Assembly (NCBI RefSeq): GCF_040958095.1
Contig: NC_091227.1
Span: 20,786,658 to 20,850,657 of the forward strand
From: Procambarus clarkii
Lineage: Eukaryota; Arthropoda; Malacostraca; Decapoda; Cambaridae
Direction of reading: 5' to 3'
DNA: 64,000 nt
The notes beneath the pieces are model-generated. The model was given only the letters and a program-made list of their open reading frames with translations. It ran no database searches and was not told where the DNA came from. The number at the start of each line of letters is the position of its first letter. The stretch's first letter is position 1. The position numbers and the translations under genes are program-made. Positions 12,001 to 24,000 of this stretch are shown here, in pieces.

Positions 12001-15000
12001 AGGTTGGCCTTGGCTTCGTACCAGCACATGGAGAGAGGTCACCTGAGAGACTCAACTACCCCAGCAGGATGACATTGACTGCACGGCGCGATGCGACATG
12101 ATCATGTCACACAGCCTCGAGTGAGCGAGAGACACGAGGAGCTTCACTCAAATAACAGGCAAGATTCTTAGGCTGTGCGAAGCAGAGAAGCAATTCAATG
12201 TAGGCAATGTATGCGTGCGTGCGTGATCCCGCACGTGCACGCACAAGTGGGGAAATTGTGTGTTGTTAGTAAGGCGACCCTTACATTACCGGTCCAGTGG
12301 ATGATCGGTACCCTCCCCGTGCATGCCATCATGTGGTTGCTGTTATAGATTCAGCTACTCGGAACAAGTTCCAAGTAGCACGGGCTATGGTGAGCCCATA
12401 ACTTACCTGACACAGGAGCGGGGCTGAATGTGCATCATGTGGTTAGATGATGAAGATTGCCACCCAAAAGGTGGCACGGGCATGAATAGCCCGTAAGTGG
12501 TGGCCCTTTTGAGTCATTACCAGTATCAAGAGCTGATACTGGAGATTTGTGGAGGCGCGACTGCACCCTGCGTGACGGGAGATGTCTCCCGTGATGTGGT
12601 TAGTGATGATTGATAAAGATTAAGCCACCCAAGAGGTGGCACGGGCATGAATAGCCCGTAAGTGGTACAATTTTTTGTTCAGTAAATCTTTTCAGTGTTG
12701 TGAGGTCGCATTTAATCGTCTAGCTGCTATCGCATGAGGTTAGTGACCCAGTCCGTCCTCTTACGGTTCCCCAACGTCATGTTGTTGTTTAAGATTCGCT
12801 ACTTGGAACAATAAGTTCCAAGTAGCACGGGCTATGGTGAGCCCGTTGTGGACTTACCTGGCACAGGAGCGGGGCTGTCTGTGTGTGCTGCTATCATTTG
12901 TTGTTGTTATAGATTCAGCTACTCGGAACAAGTTCCAAGTAGCACGGGCTATGGTGAGCCCGTAACTTACCTGGCACAGGAGCGGGGCAAGAAAGCACAG
13001 ACTATGGTGAGCCTCGTGGACGGGAGATGTCTCCCGTCCCCTCCCCCCCCCCCCCCCAACGTCAAGAAAACGGCCAATTTAAAGTGTCCCTCTCCTAACC
13101 TACCAGAGGACCCAAAACAGAAAACAGGACAGTACGTCACTTTCGCCAGCCGCTTCCACTCTCTAGTGCGACTATTTTTTTGGGGCATTATGTAACACAT
13201 ACGGACTAAATACGACGTTCTTTGTAAGAGTACAGGCTGAATGAGCGGAGATTAGGTGGGTGGTAGATATGAATGCTCCCCCCTCTCACTTGCCAGCCAA
13301 AGTCACAGCTCCGCTCCTGTGCCAGGTAAGTCCACTACGGGCTCACCATAGTCCGTGCTACTTGGAACTCTTTGTTCAAAGTAGCGACTCTTCAAGAGCA
13401 GCTTGCCAGCTCACAGGCTCTCACTCTGAGACTGGGTGTAGAGCACTCTCACATCTATCTCCCACATTGTGGGACCCGTCATCACGGTGAACGGTTACGG
13501 TGATGATGACTGTGATGACGGCGGATGATTTGACCGTGAATTGTTGTGCAGTTGGTTCTAAACGGTGATTGACTGTAGGTAAAGATCTAGTTGATCTTTA
13601 TCTCGCTTGAGGCTTTACCAACACCTCGCGGGGTCTCAAGAAGTACGGTGAGAATTTAGACATTTTTTTGTACGTGGTCTAACCGGGGGTTTTCACACAA
13701 TTCCCGCGTGCACTCCGGCCCTGTCAGTCAAATGTTCTACCTCGACGCATCTAGGAACATCCCGTGCGTAAGTTCGAACCCTAATCAAGGCCCTTGTGGA
13801 TTTGTTCATGAATAAACTGCTGTGTGGGGGTCATGTATATGAACTGCTGTGTGGGGGTCATGTATATGAACTGCTGTGTGGGGGTCATGTATATGAACTG
13901 CTGTGTGGGGGTCATGTATATGAACTGCTGTGTGGGGTCATGTATATGAACTGCTGTGTGGGGGTCATGTATATGAACTGCTGTGTGGGGGTCATGTATA
14001 TGAACTGCTGTGTGTGTGTCATGTATATGAATGAACTGCTTCATGTGGGTCATGTTCATGAATGAACTGCTTCGTGTGGCAGAATAGGCTTTCTGCAGTG
14101 TCCTTTCTTCTTGTCGCTTCCTCCTGTGTTTGTTTCATTTTCTCTCCACTGTTAGGCTAGGGAATTGTTTCTTTGAATCCCTTCGGTTCATCCATGTGTC
14201 CGGAATTCCGTCTGTGGCTTCGCGTTCTTCTGTTCCTCCTGCTCAGCATTTCGCCCTTATCTACTTTGCCAATTCCCCCCTTAGGATCTTGTACGTCGCG
14301 ATCTTGTCTTCTTTTCCCATATATTTAATGTTGTATGGTCCAGCTTCTCAGTATTGCCTCGTGCTCCAGGCCTCGCGGTTTGGAACCAGTCCGCCCTACT
14401 GGGTAGGATGAGGAGTAATTATGGTATTAAGACCTCGTCTTGTTGCTTCACTTTTTACGGGCCCATGTTACATGGACACTTCGTCATGAGTAGCTAAATC
14501 TTTAACAACAACAACATGCTTCACCGACAGCGTTATGATAATAGGGAGGTTACCTTGAGGTTACCTTGAGGTTACCTTGAGGTTACCTTGAGGTTACCTT
14601 GAGGTTACCTTGAGGTTACCTTGAGGTTACCTTGAGGTTACCTTGAGGTTACCTTGAGGTTACCTTGAGGTTACCTTGAGGTTACCTTGAGGTTACCTTG
14701 AGGTTACCTTGAGGTTACCTTGAGGTTACCTTGAGGTTACCTTGAGGTTACCTTGAGGTTACCTTGAGGTTACCTTGAGGTTACCTTGAGGTTACCTTGA
14801 GGTTACCTTGAGGTTACCTTGAGGTTACCTTGAGGTTACCTTGAGGTTACCTTGAGGTTACCTTGAGGTTACCTTGAGGTTACCTTGAGAAGGTTGGTAA
14901 GGTTTCCTTACCTTGGGAAGTGGATTTGTTTTTTTCTGTTCTACTTTTGCCCAATATATCGTACCCCTCTCATTGTATATATCACGCCCCGCCCCGCCAT

Positions 15001-18000
15001 TGTATATATCACGCCCCGCCCCGCCATTGTATATATCACGCCCCGCCCCGCCATTGTATATATCACGCCCCGCCCCGCCATTGTATATATCACGCCCCGC
15101 CCCGCCATTGTATATATCACGCCCCGCCCCGCCATTGTATATATCACGCCCCGCCCCGCCATTGTATATATCACGCCCCGCCCCGCCATTGTATATGTCA
15201 CGCCCCGCCCCGCCATTGTATATATCACGCCCCGCCCCGCCATTGTATATGTCACGCCCCGCCCCGCCATTGTATATATCACGCCCCGCCCCGCCATTGT
15301 ATATATCACGCCCCGCCCCGCCATTGTATATATCACGCCCCGCCCCGCCATTGTATATGTCACGCCCCGCCCCGCCATTGTATATATCACGCCCCGCCCC
15401 GCCATTGTATATATCACGCCCCGCCCCGCCATTGTATATATCACGCCCCGCCCCGCCATTGTATATATCACGCCCCGCCCCGCCATTGTATATATCACGC
15501 CCCGCCCCGCCATTGTATATATCACGCCCCGCCCCGCCATTGTATATGTCACGCCCCGCCCCGCCATTGTATATGTCACGCCCCGCCCCGCCATTGTATA
15601 TATCACGCCCCGCCCCGCCATTGTATATATCACGCCCCGCCCCGCCATTGTATATGTCACGCCCCCGCCCCGCCATTGTATATATCACGCCCCGCCCCGC
15701 CATTGTATATATCACGCCCCGCCCCGCCATTGTATATATCACGCCCCGCCCCGCCATTGTATATATCACGCCCCGCCCCGCCATTGTATATATCACGCCC
15801 CGCCCGCCATTGTATATATCACGCCCCGCCCCGCCATTGTATATATCACGCCCCGCCCCGCCATTGTATATATCACGCCCCGCCCCGCCATTGTATATAT
15901 CACGCCCCGCCCCGCCATTGTATATATCACGCCCCGCCCCGCCATTGTATATATCACGCCCCGCCCCGCCATTGTATATATCACGCCCCGCCCCGCCATT
16001 GTATATATCACGCCCCGCCCCGCCATTGTATATATCACGCCCCGCCCCGCCATTGTATATATCACAGCCCCGCCCCGCCATTGTATATATCACGCCCCGC
16101 CCCGCCATTGTATATATCACGCCCCGCCCCGCCATTGTATATATCACGCCCCGCCCCGCCATTGTATATATCACGCCCCGCCCCGCCATTGTATATATCA
16201 CGCCCCGCCCCGCCATTGTATATATCACGCCCCGCCCCGCCATTGTATATATCACGCCCCGCCCCGCCATTGTATATATCACGCCCCGCCCCGCCATTGT
16301 ATATATCACGCCCCGCCCCGCCATTGTATATATCACGCCCCGCCCCGCCATTGTATATATCACGCCCCGCCCCGCCATTGTATATATCACGCCCCGCCCC
16401 GCCATTGTATATATCACGCCCCGCCCCGCCATTGTATATATCACGCCCCGCCCCGCCCATTGTATATATCACGCCCCGCCCCGCCATTGTATATATCACG
16501 CCCCGCCCCGCCATTGTATATATCACGCCCCGCCCCGCCATTGTATATATCACGCCCCGCCCCGCCATTGTATATATCACGCCCCGCCCCGCCATTGTAT
16601 ATATCACGCCCCGCCCCGCCATTGTATATATCACGCCCCGCCCCGCCATTGTATATATCACGCCCCGCCCCGCCATTGTATATATCACGCCCCGCCCCGC
16701 CATTGTATATATCACGCCCCGCCCCGCCATTGTATATATCACGCCCCGCCCCGCCATTGTATATATCACGCCCCGCCCCGCCATTGTATATATCACGCCC
16801 CGCCCCGCCATTGTATATATCACGCCCCGCCCCGCCATTGTATATATCACGCCCCGCCCCGCCATTGTATATATCACGCCCCGCCCCGCCATTGTATATA
16901 TCACGCCCCGCCCCGCCATTGTATATATCACGCCCCGCCCCGCCATTGTATATATCACGCCCCGCCCCGCCATTGTATATATCACGCCCCGCCCCGCCAT
17001 TGTATATATCACGCCCCGCCCCGCCATTGTATATATCACGCCCCGCCCCGCCATTGTATATATCACGCCCCGCCCCGCCATTGTATATATCACGCCCCGC
17101 CCCGCCATTGTATATATCACGCCCCGCCCCGCCATTGTATATATCACGCCCCGCCCCGCCATTGTATATATCACGCCCCGCCCGCCATTGTATATATCAC
17201 GCCCCGCCCCGCCATTGTATATATCACGCCCCGCCCCGCCATTGTATATATCACGCCCCGCCCCGCCATTGTATATATCACAGCCCCGCCCCGCCATTGT
17301 ATATATCACGCCCCGCCCCGCCATTGTATATATCACGCCCCGCCCCGCCATTGTATATATCACGCCCCGCCCCGCCATTGTATATATCACGCCCCGCCCC
17401 GCCATTGTATATATCACGCCCCGCCCCGCCATTGTATATATCACGCCCCGCCCCGCCATTGTATATATCACGCCCCGCCCCGCCATTGTATATATCACGC
17501 CCCGCCCCGCCATTGTATATATCACGCCCCGCCCCGCCATTGTATATATCACGCCCCGCCCCGCCATTGTATATGTCACGCCTTCTCGTACATCTTCACG
17601 TAGTTGTCCTTGGAAGACTACTAAGGTGGGCGTGCGTGGTGGTGGAGGTTGAGCACTAGCGAGCCGTCAGTTGGCTAGGAGGTGGGTGAGGGAGAGAGCT
17701 CAGGACCCAGCAGTCTTGGCCATAACGGTGCGAGCTGGCCAGTTCGTAGGGCGGGCGCCATCTGTCGCTCGCCCCCACGACGGCAAATACGGCAATGAAA
17801 AGAATGTGGCTTGGCCGAGTGCGCTGAATGAATCCAGATAACCTGAAATTGGTCTTTGTTTATCAATGGGATATTGACGTAGGTCCGAGGGATTCGTTGT
17901 CATGCCGTCTGCTATATTAGTTGTATGTATATGTTACAGTTTATGCCGACTTTCATATTATTAATACTAAAAATGCCAGAAAATGGCATTTATTACGTTT

Positions 18001-21000
18001 ATATAGCTTCGTTCAGCCTGATCATGCGTGCTTGGAGTTTGGGTGGCTTTGTTGGCTGAACTGCTTCATGGGACGGTGGCTAACTGACATTATCAAAACG
18101 ACTTAGTGGGCTGCCATAGAGTTTGGTGGTAGTTGACACACTGCCTGCGCTCCAAGGCTGACCATCGCCCGGGTCTGCTTCGCCCTTCCGCCAATTACGG
18201 TACTGCTCTTTTTCACGAGGAAAACAAAATGACACGCCATTTGTCGGGTAAACTACATTGTTGTTAATGCAATTTGTTCACCATTAACATTCTTGGTTCA
18301 ATCTGTCCTCTTACAAGGAACTTCGCATTTTGATCGTATGCGTTATACAAGACCAAAAATTGTCGTACTAGAAAATGGAAGCGGCTGGCGAAAGTGATTT
18401 ACTGTCCCGTTTTCTGTTTTGGGTCCTCTGGTAGGTTAGGAGAGGACACTTTACATTGACCGTTTTCTTGACGGGAAATCTTAGGAGAACGGATTGCTTG
18501 AGTATCGTCATCAGTCATCACTGTGGTGTAATCGTCATCCAGGGAGAGCGGGGTTGTGGAGTGCACAACGGTGTTGTACTTAGTGTTATTGGCTGATGAG
18601 TAAAGCACCGTTGATGAGTAGTTGTAGTTTGTGCTCATCTATCACCGTATATGGGGGAATAGATCTAGCTCATTAGCCGCCCCACCTCTTAAGTGGTTTG
18701 TGGCTTGTCCGATTAGATTTATTCTATTTCGGTGTCAGCTGTTGGTGAAGCTGTGAATGGTGTTGGCTTCCACCAGTGTGTCACTTGTGTACACTGTGTG
18801 CATGCGGGCACATTATTGTTTACAGTACTTAATTACCTTCTTACCGACCTTACACTTCCCGACGTGTCTCATCCACTCGTCTAGCTCTTCTAGCCTAGTG
18901 TACAGACGGACATAAGTCACACTCACTTGTTCGTATTTCTCACTCATTTCCCCGAAAATTTTATGCCGTTGTGTTCTCTATTTGATCTTAAGTGTGACGG
19001 TGTTCAAGTTCTTCATCCTTCACCTGTTAGTTATAGTTCTCCCAGTTCTGATGCGAACCTCGTTTCATATCTGTAGACCGTTCATACCAAAGCCGTCAAA
19101 GATTGAGGAAAGATGTACACGTTCGTAAGTGCTTGCGTAAGTGCTTTCGTGAATCTGGCCCCTGGTCCTTTTGCAGATTAGCCACACCTGGGAATACCGA
19201 GTGTGTCGTGGTGTGGGTGTGTCGTGGTGTGGGTGTGGTGTGGGTGTGTCGTGGTGTGGGTGTGTCATGGTGTGGGTGTGTCGTGGTGTGGGTGTGTCGT
19301 GGTGTGGGTGTGTCGTGGTGTGGGTGTGGCGTGGGTGGCGGCGCATGGGTCGCCCCGTTAGTGTGGCATGGTCAGCATATATGCAGGTGGAGGGAGGGAG
19401 GGAGGGTGGGGGTGTTTGTGGGTCAGCCTGCCAAGACAGGTGCTTCACGGTGTGCTGGTGTGCGTGTGGGGTTGAGGTGTGGGAGTGTGGTGAGGCGGCC
19501 TGGGGAGGTTTGTAAGAGGACGGCTTGGGATCACACGAGGTGTGATTAGTGGAGCATGATGCGATGGCGTCTGATTGGTTGGTTGGGGGGAGAGATGCTC
19601 ATGCTGCAGCTAATGCTATTGGGCGCATGGCATCATTAAGTTAAGGATACAAACAGTGCATGTCATGACTTTGGGAAGGACAGACGCAATCCTAACTTAA
19701 AGGGAGATTGTGTAACTTAAATATAAAGTTTGGTTGCAGCCGTTAACAAGTTTAAAATGTTGCAAATTAACGTTATTCTCCTCATCGTTCTCGTAGGCCT
19801 CCTCTCTCTCTCTCTGAAGTTGGAGAAGAGCACCTAATAAAGACACTGGTAATCCGATTTTCAATTTTTTTGAGGGAATGTTGTTTGAGATGACGACTGT
19901 GGTGTATCCTCATGGTTGTATATGGAATGCCTCCAAGTGTTGCCCATGTGTGTTACATCACGGGTTGTGGAGAGCGAGTGTGTCGGGGCATTGCTACTAA
20001 TGGACAGGTGAACGTCGGAGCGTACAAGTCCCTCTTGTCTCAGAAGTAACTTTTTTTTGTGATGTGATTTCAGATGAGCCGTTATGACCATGTGTGTGTA
20101 TACTAGTGATAATATAATGTGTGTTCCAACCTGTGTCCCAGTTGTCTGTATCATGTCTGTACCACCTCCTGCCCCCCCCCCTTCTCCCCCTCAATCTCAG
20201 CAACAGATGTGTGGAGGGGGGAGGGGAGGGGAGGCGGTGGTGGGACGGTGTTGTGCGAGGCAGTGCAGGCAGCAGCAGTCAGCAGAGTGCAGCCGTGGCG
20301 TCAACACCACCACCACTACTGCAGCTGGTCCGTTGCCTCCTGCAACACGCCCATGCACCCACCCACCCACCATCACTGTACCCTAACTACCCCAGCCTCC
20401 AACAAGACACGTCTTCAACACGAGTGACAAGTGTGGTTCAGTGAACTAAGTGTTGTCCCCAGGATGTTTTGTCGTGCAGTGTTGTGCAGAGGACGTGTCT
20501 CCTGATACCGTTGTTGAAGAGCTTGTACATGGAGAATATAGGGTTGTAGAGCGTAGTTAGGGACATTACGTAATGACAGTGGTGTAGTTGGGAACTAGCA
20601 GTGCTGGGTAGCGCTACCATGCGCCGCTTTCTGGTACTGGTGCCGGCACTCCTGCTGGCGTGCCAGGCTTCCGGTGCCAACCTCAGTGACACCCATTTTG
20701 CCCTGCCTCAAGACACCCCTGGCATTCAAGAACTCTTAGAAGCAAGGTTCCCACCTCGTGTGTATAGTTTTGACCCTCGGCCTAAAATTAACCCTGCTGA
20801 CCTGATCTATAACCACGATGTTCCCAGGCCCGAAAGTGAAGCTACATCCAACACAAGCCAAGTCCAGCAGCACCTGGACAAGGCCTCTGATGCCCCATAC
20901 AGTGTAAACACATCAGCTTCAGTCACTCCTCAAGTGGAGGAGTTTGATCATGAGCGAGATACAGAGCCAGGAGAGATGCCTTCTTCACTCATTGTCAGAG

Positions 21001-24000
21001 AGAAGCTCCAAGCCCACAACGCCTCCAAAGAGTCGATAGAGACTGTAGTCACTGACCTGCCGGATGTTGTAGTTCCTACGAGCTATGGGGAAGATGGCGA
21101 GGAGCGTCCTCGAGCCATCGTGGACGTCAGTCGAGAAGGTCTTTCAGGTGAGGTGTCGTATATCATCCACCCAGACAACCAGCCGCCTCCCACCTACGTG
21201 CCTCTCAAGGACTTGCCTCCCCTAGCACACCCTGCAGCTCAGTGGCGACCAGACATCTTCATGAAGGTATGCTGCTCTTCCCCACCCTCCACTACCCTTC
21301 CTGCCGACCCTGTGGCCTCGGCCTCACTGGAGGTCAAGTCTGGCTATGCCCAGGTGGGTACTTCTGTTCCTGATGAAGGGGAGCCCACGGAAGACACGCC
21401 GGAAGTGGGTTACGAAGGAATAGAAACTGCTCATGAAATTGATGACGAAATAGCTCCTGACGGTGACGACCCAGCAGATGCAAATAGCGAGGCTGATTGG
21501 GTGACCACAACAGTGCCCGAGGTGTGTGACGATGCCAGCACCCAGAGATCCTCCAGGAACTCTACGGAAATTGCCCTTTCGAATGGCACAGATGCATCCG
21601 GCAACCACACCCCACGATACGAGGAGTCTGGCTCCACTACCTACCAGGATGTCGCCAATTTCCTGAAAGATATTGCTAATAGTGATGGTTTCAAAAACGC
21701 TTTTCTGGGAGACCTTATCAACAACTTTGGCAACCTGGACCAGAATGCCATGAAACTCATTTACAGCCTATTGATACGGCCGCTGGAGGGCGTGCAAGGC
21801 GCTAGTGGTAAAGAGGATAACGTGCGAACAGTGCCCGAACCCAGACCAGCCCCACCAACCAGTATGCCTGCAGGTCCACACGGCTCGATGGTACTGGAGA
21901 GAAAAAGATTGCGTCTGCGGGACCCACCTGTCAACAATTTCGAGCCCTTCAGGTCTATTTTTCCACCAAGTCGATCGTCGGGCAGCCAAAGGACTTCAAT
22001 TCGCCCAAGCTACCCAGTACGGCAAGTTCACTACACAGCCAATAGTGAAGATGCCTGGCATCCCAGCCGCACAGCTGCCAGGCTCCCTGCCCATGGGCGT
22101 CGTGGAGACGAAAGTGTCGACGTCATCACGGCACCTCCTTTCCAGACCTTTGAAGTCGTCCTGGGCTCTAGCATCAATCATGATGACAAAAACGCAGGTA
22201 GCAGCATTCAGATCCAGCACAATGGCCCACCTCTTCCCTTCGACAAGCTCACACTTGGTTTAGAGATGCCTCCTCCTGATGCCTTGGATGCCCTCCCACC
22301 TGGTTCTGTCCTCATCCCACCTTCATACATTCTCGGGCGACCCAAGCTTCCATTAATACACAACAAAAAGAATGGGGCTCCTAGCATTGAGATGCCCTTG
22401 TCAGATTTCCTGCCAAACCTGCCCTTCTTCGGTAATAAGTCTCCAAGATTCCATCCGCCTGCCAAACCTCAGGCACAGGATATCCCTCCACGACTACCTT
22501 CCTTTTTGTCCTCTCTGCTGCCTAATGCCCCACCTCCAAGACCTGTCAGACCACCAGGCCCCATGATATCGCCGCAAAGAGCCTCGAGCTCTCTGGGTTT
22601 AGCAGACAGCAGACCAGGTTTCCATGGTATGGCGCGCCCCACAGGTCCTCCACCCCCAATCACAAAGTTAACACCACCTGGTCAGAGAGTTCCACCTTCT
22701 GTGTCCACGGCGCCCGTTCCTCAGCAGGTCTTCGAGCAGGACGGTCCAGGTAGCAGTATGGCAAGACCTGGCAGTACATTTGGGCCTGTGTCTCCAACAG
22801 TTTTTGGCGCTCTCCATCACCTACCTCAGCATGCCCCAGACACTGTCTGGGCACCACCTATCAATGAAGCACCAGAACAGGAGGGAATGGTCCATATCGG
22901 TGATCAGGAGTACCATGCCTCTCTCCAAACACCACTGAAAGATGTGCATGACGAGGAAGAGATTGGCAGCAGTGGAGGAGCGATTAATGAACCAGAGGGC
23001 AGAATACCAGACAGGAATGTGGATAATCACCCACAAAATGGCGCCTTCATTCCTGACAATGCTCAGAATGATCAACAACGCCCTCCAGAATCTGTGAACT
23101 ACCATGACCTTCCTCCAGAGTATGTTAACTACTACGATCTTGACTATAGGGATTACTACCATGACCAGAACAGAGGTTCTAATGGTGGTGGTGTCTCGAT
23201 AGAAGAAAACCTAGATGCCATGGGACAGGCCAGCCACCAAGATGCTGTGGCTCCTCCCATCACCATGTCCCCACCACAACCACCTAGTTTAGGTATCCAC
23301 CTTCATGAAGGTAAAGGTCACCACATTGACTCAGAAAACCTTCCAGAAAGCCACTTCCCAAGTTCCCATAGTGGCCATCTTCCCAGCCTTGACGACCTTC
23401 TAGGAGTCAGAAAACCTGAGGCCCAACCACCAACATTGACAGAGCAAGAAAAGAATGAATTGCAAATGTTGCTCCAAAATCACCAGATGGCTAATATTTT
23501 GGCTGAAGGTAATGGTACGGTAGTGGACCTGTTGTCTGCACATAATAATGATAGTATGGAAGATATCCTGCCTGCTAATGTACATGACACACCATCTACA
23601 CCAGCCACTTTCCAAGGAGAGATGACGACAACAGACAATGGTCACTATCCTGTACCATTGACTGGGCACCGTGGGGGTTCCCAGGCTTCCCTGCCCCCAC
23701 TAGAGCACGATACAGTGTTCAGTGAACATGATGCTTCTATAGCACACTTGTGGAAAAACATCCAGCTCATTCCTCTTGTTCCAGAGCTCTTCGAGTCCCC
23801 GAACCACGACTCTGACGATGCTATGAATCTCACCTCTCTGTTCGATGGCGCCGTGCCACTCTCCCCAGGCTCCATTCACGAGACAATGCCAGACAATTCT
23901 GACCTGGAGAGGATTGTCATTGACAGCACTGACGGCCATGTCACTGTGCCGGAGGAAGTGGTAGAGGACACTGAGAAGGCTAATGCCAAGTTCATGGCTT

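Noticed and set aside
14100..14420. Possible reverse-transcriptase relic on the - strand (DKIATYKILRGELAK-like)
   Set aside because: Only one short stretch resembles LINE sequence and a stop follows at once; too weak to list.
14858..17579. Antisense frames of up to 528 codons (RDIYNGGAG/VIYTMAGRG repeats)
   Set aside because: Same array read on the other strand.
14547..17583. CRISPR-like array
   Set aside because: Units are contiguous with no variable spacers, and the context is a eukaryotic intron.
14885..17659. Open frames of about 900 codons (AIVYITPRP or PPLYISRPA repeats) through the 27-bp array
   Set aside because: All three + frames are open because the unit length is divisible by three and has no stop; no start context, splice signal or non-repeat domain.
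21268..21352. Possible intron inside the 1631-aa frame (aag|gtatgc ... gcccag|gtg)
   Set aside because: The frame stays open and codes plausible sequence through it, and nothing in the flanks demands its removal; retained as exon.
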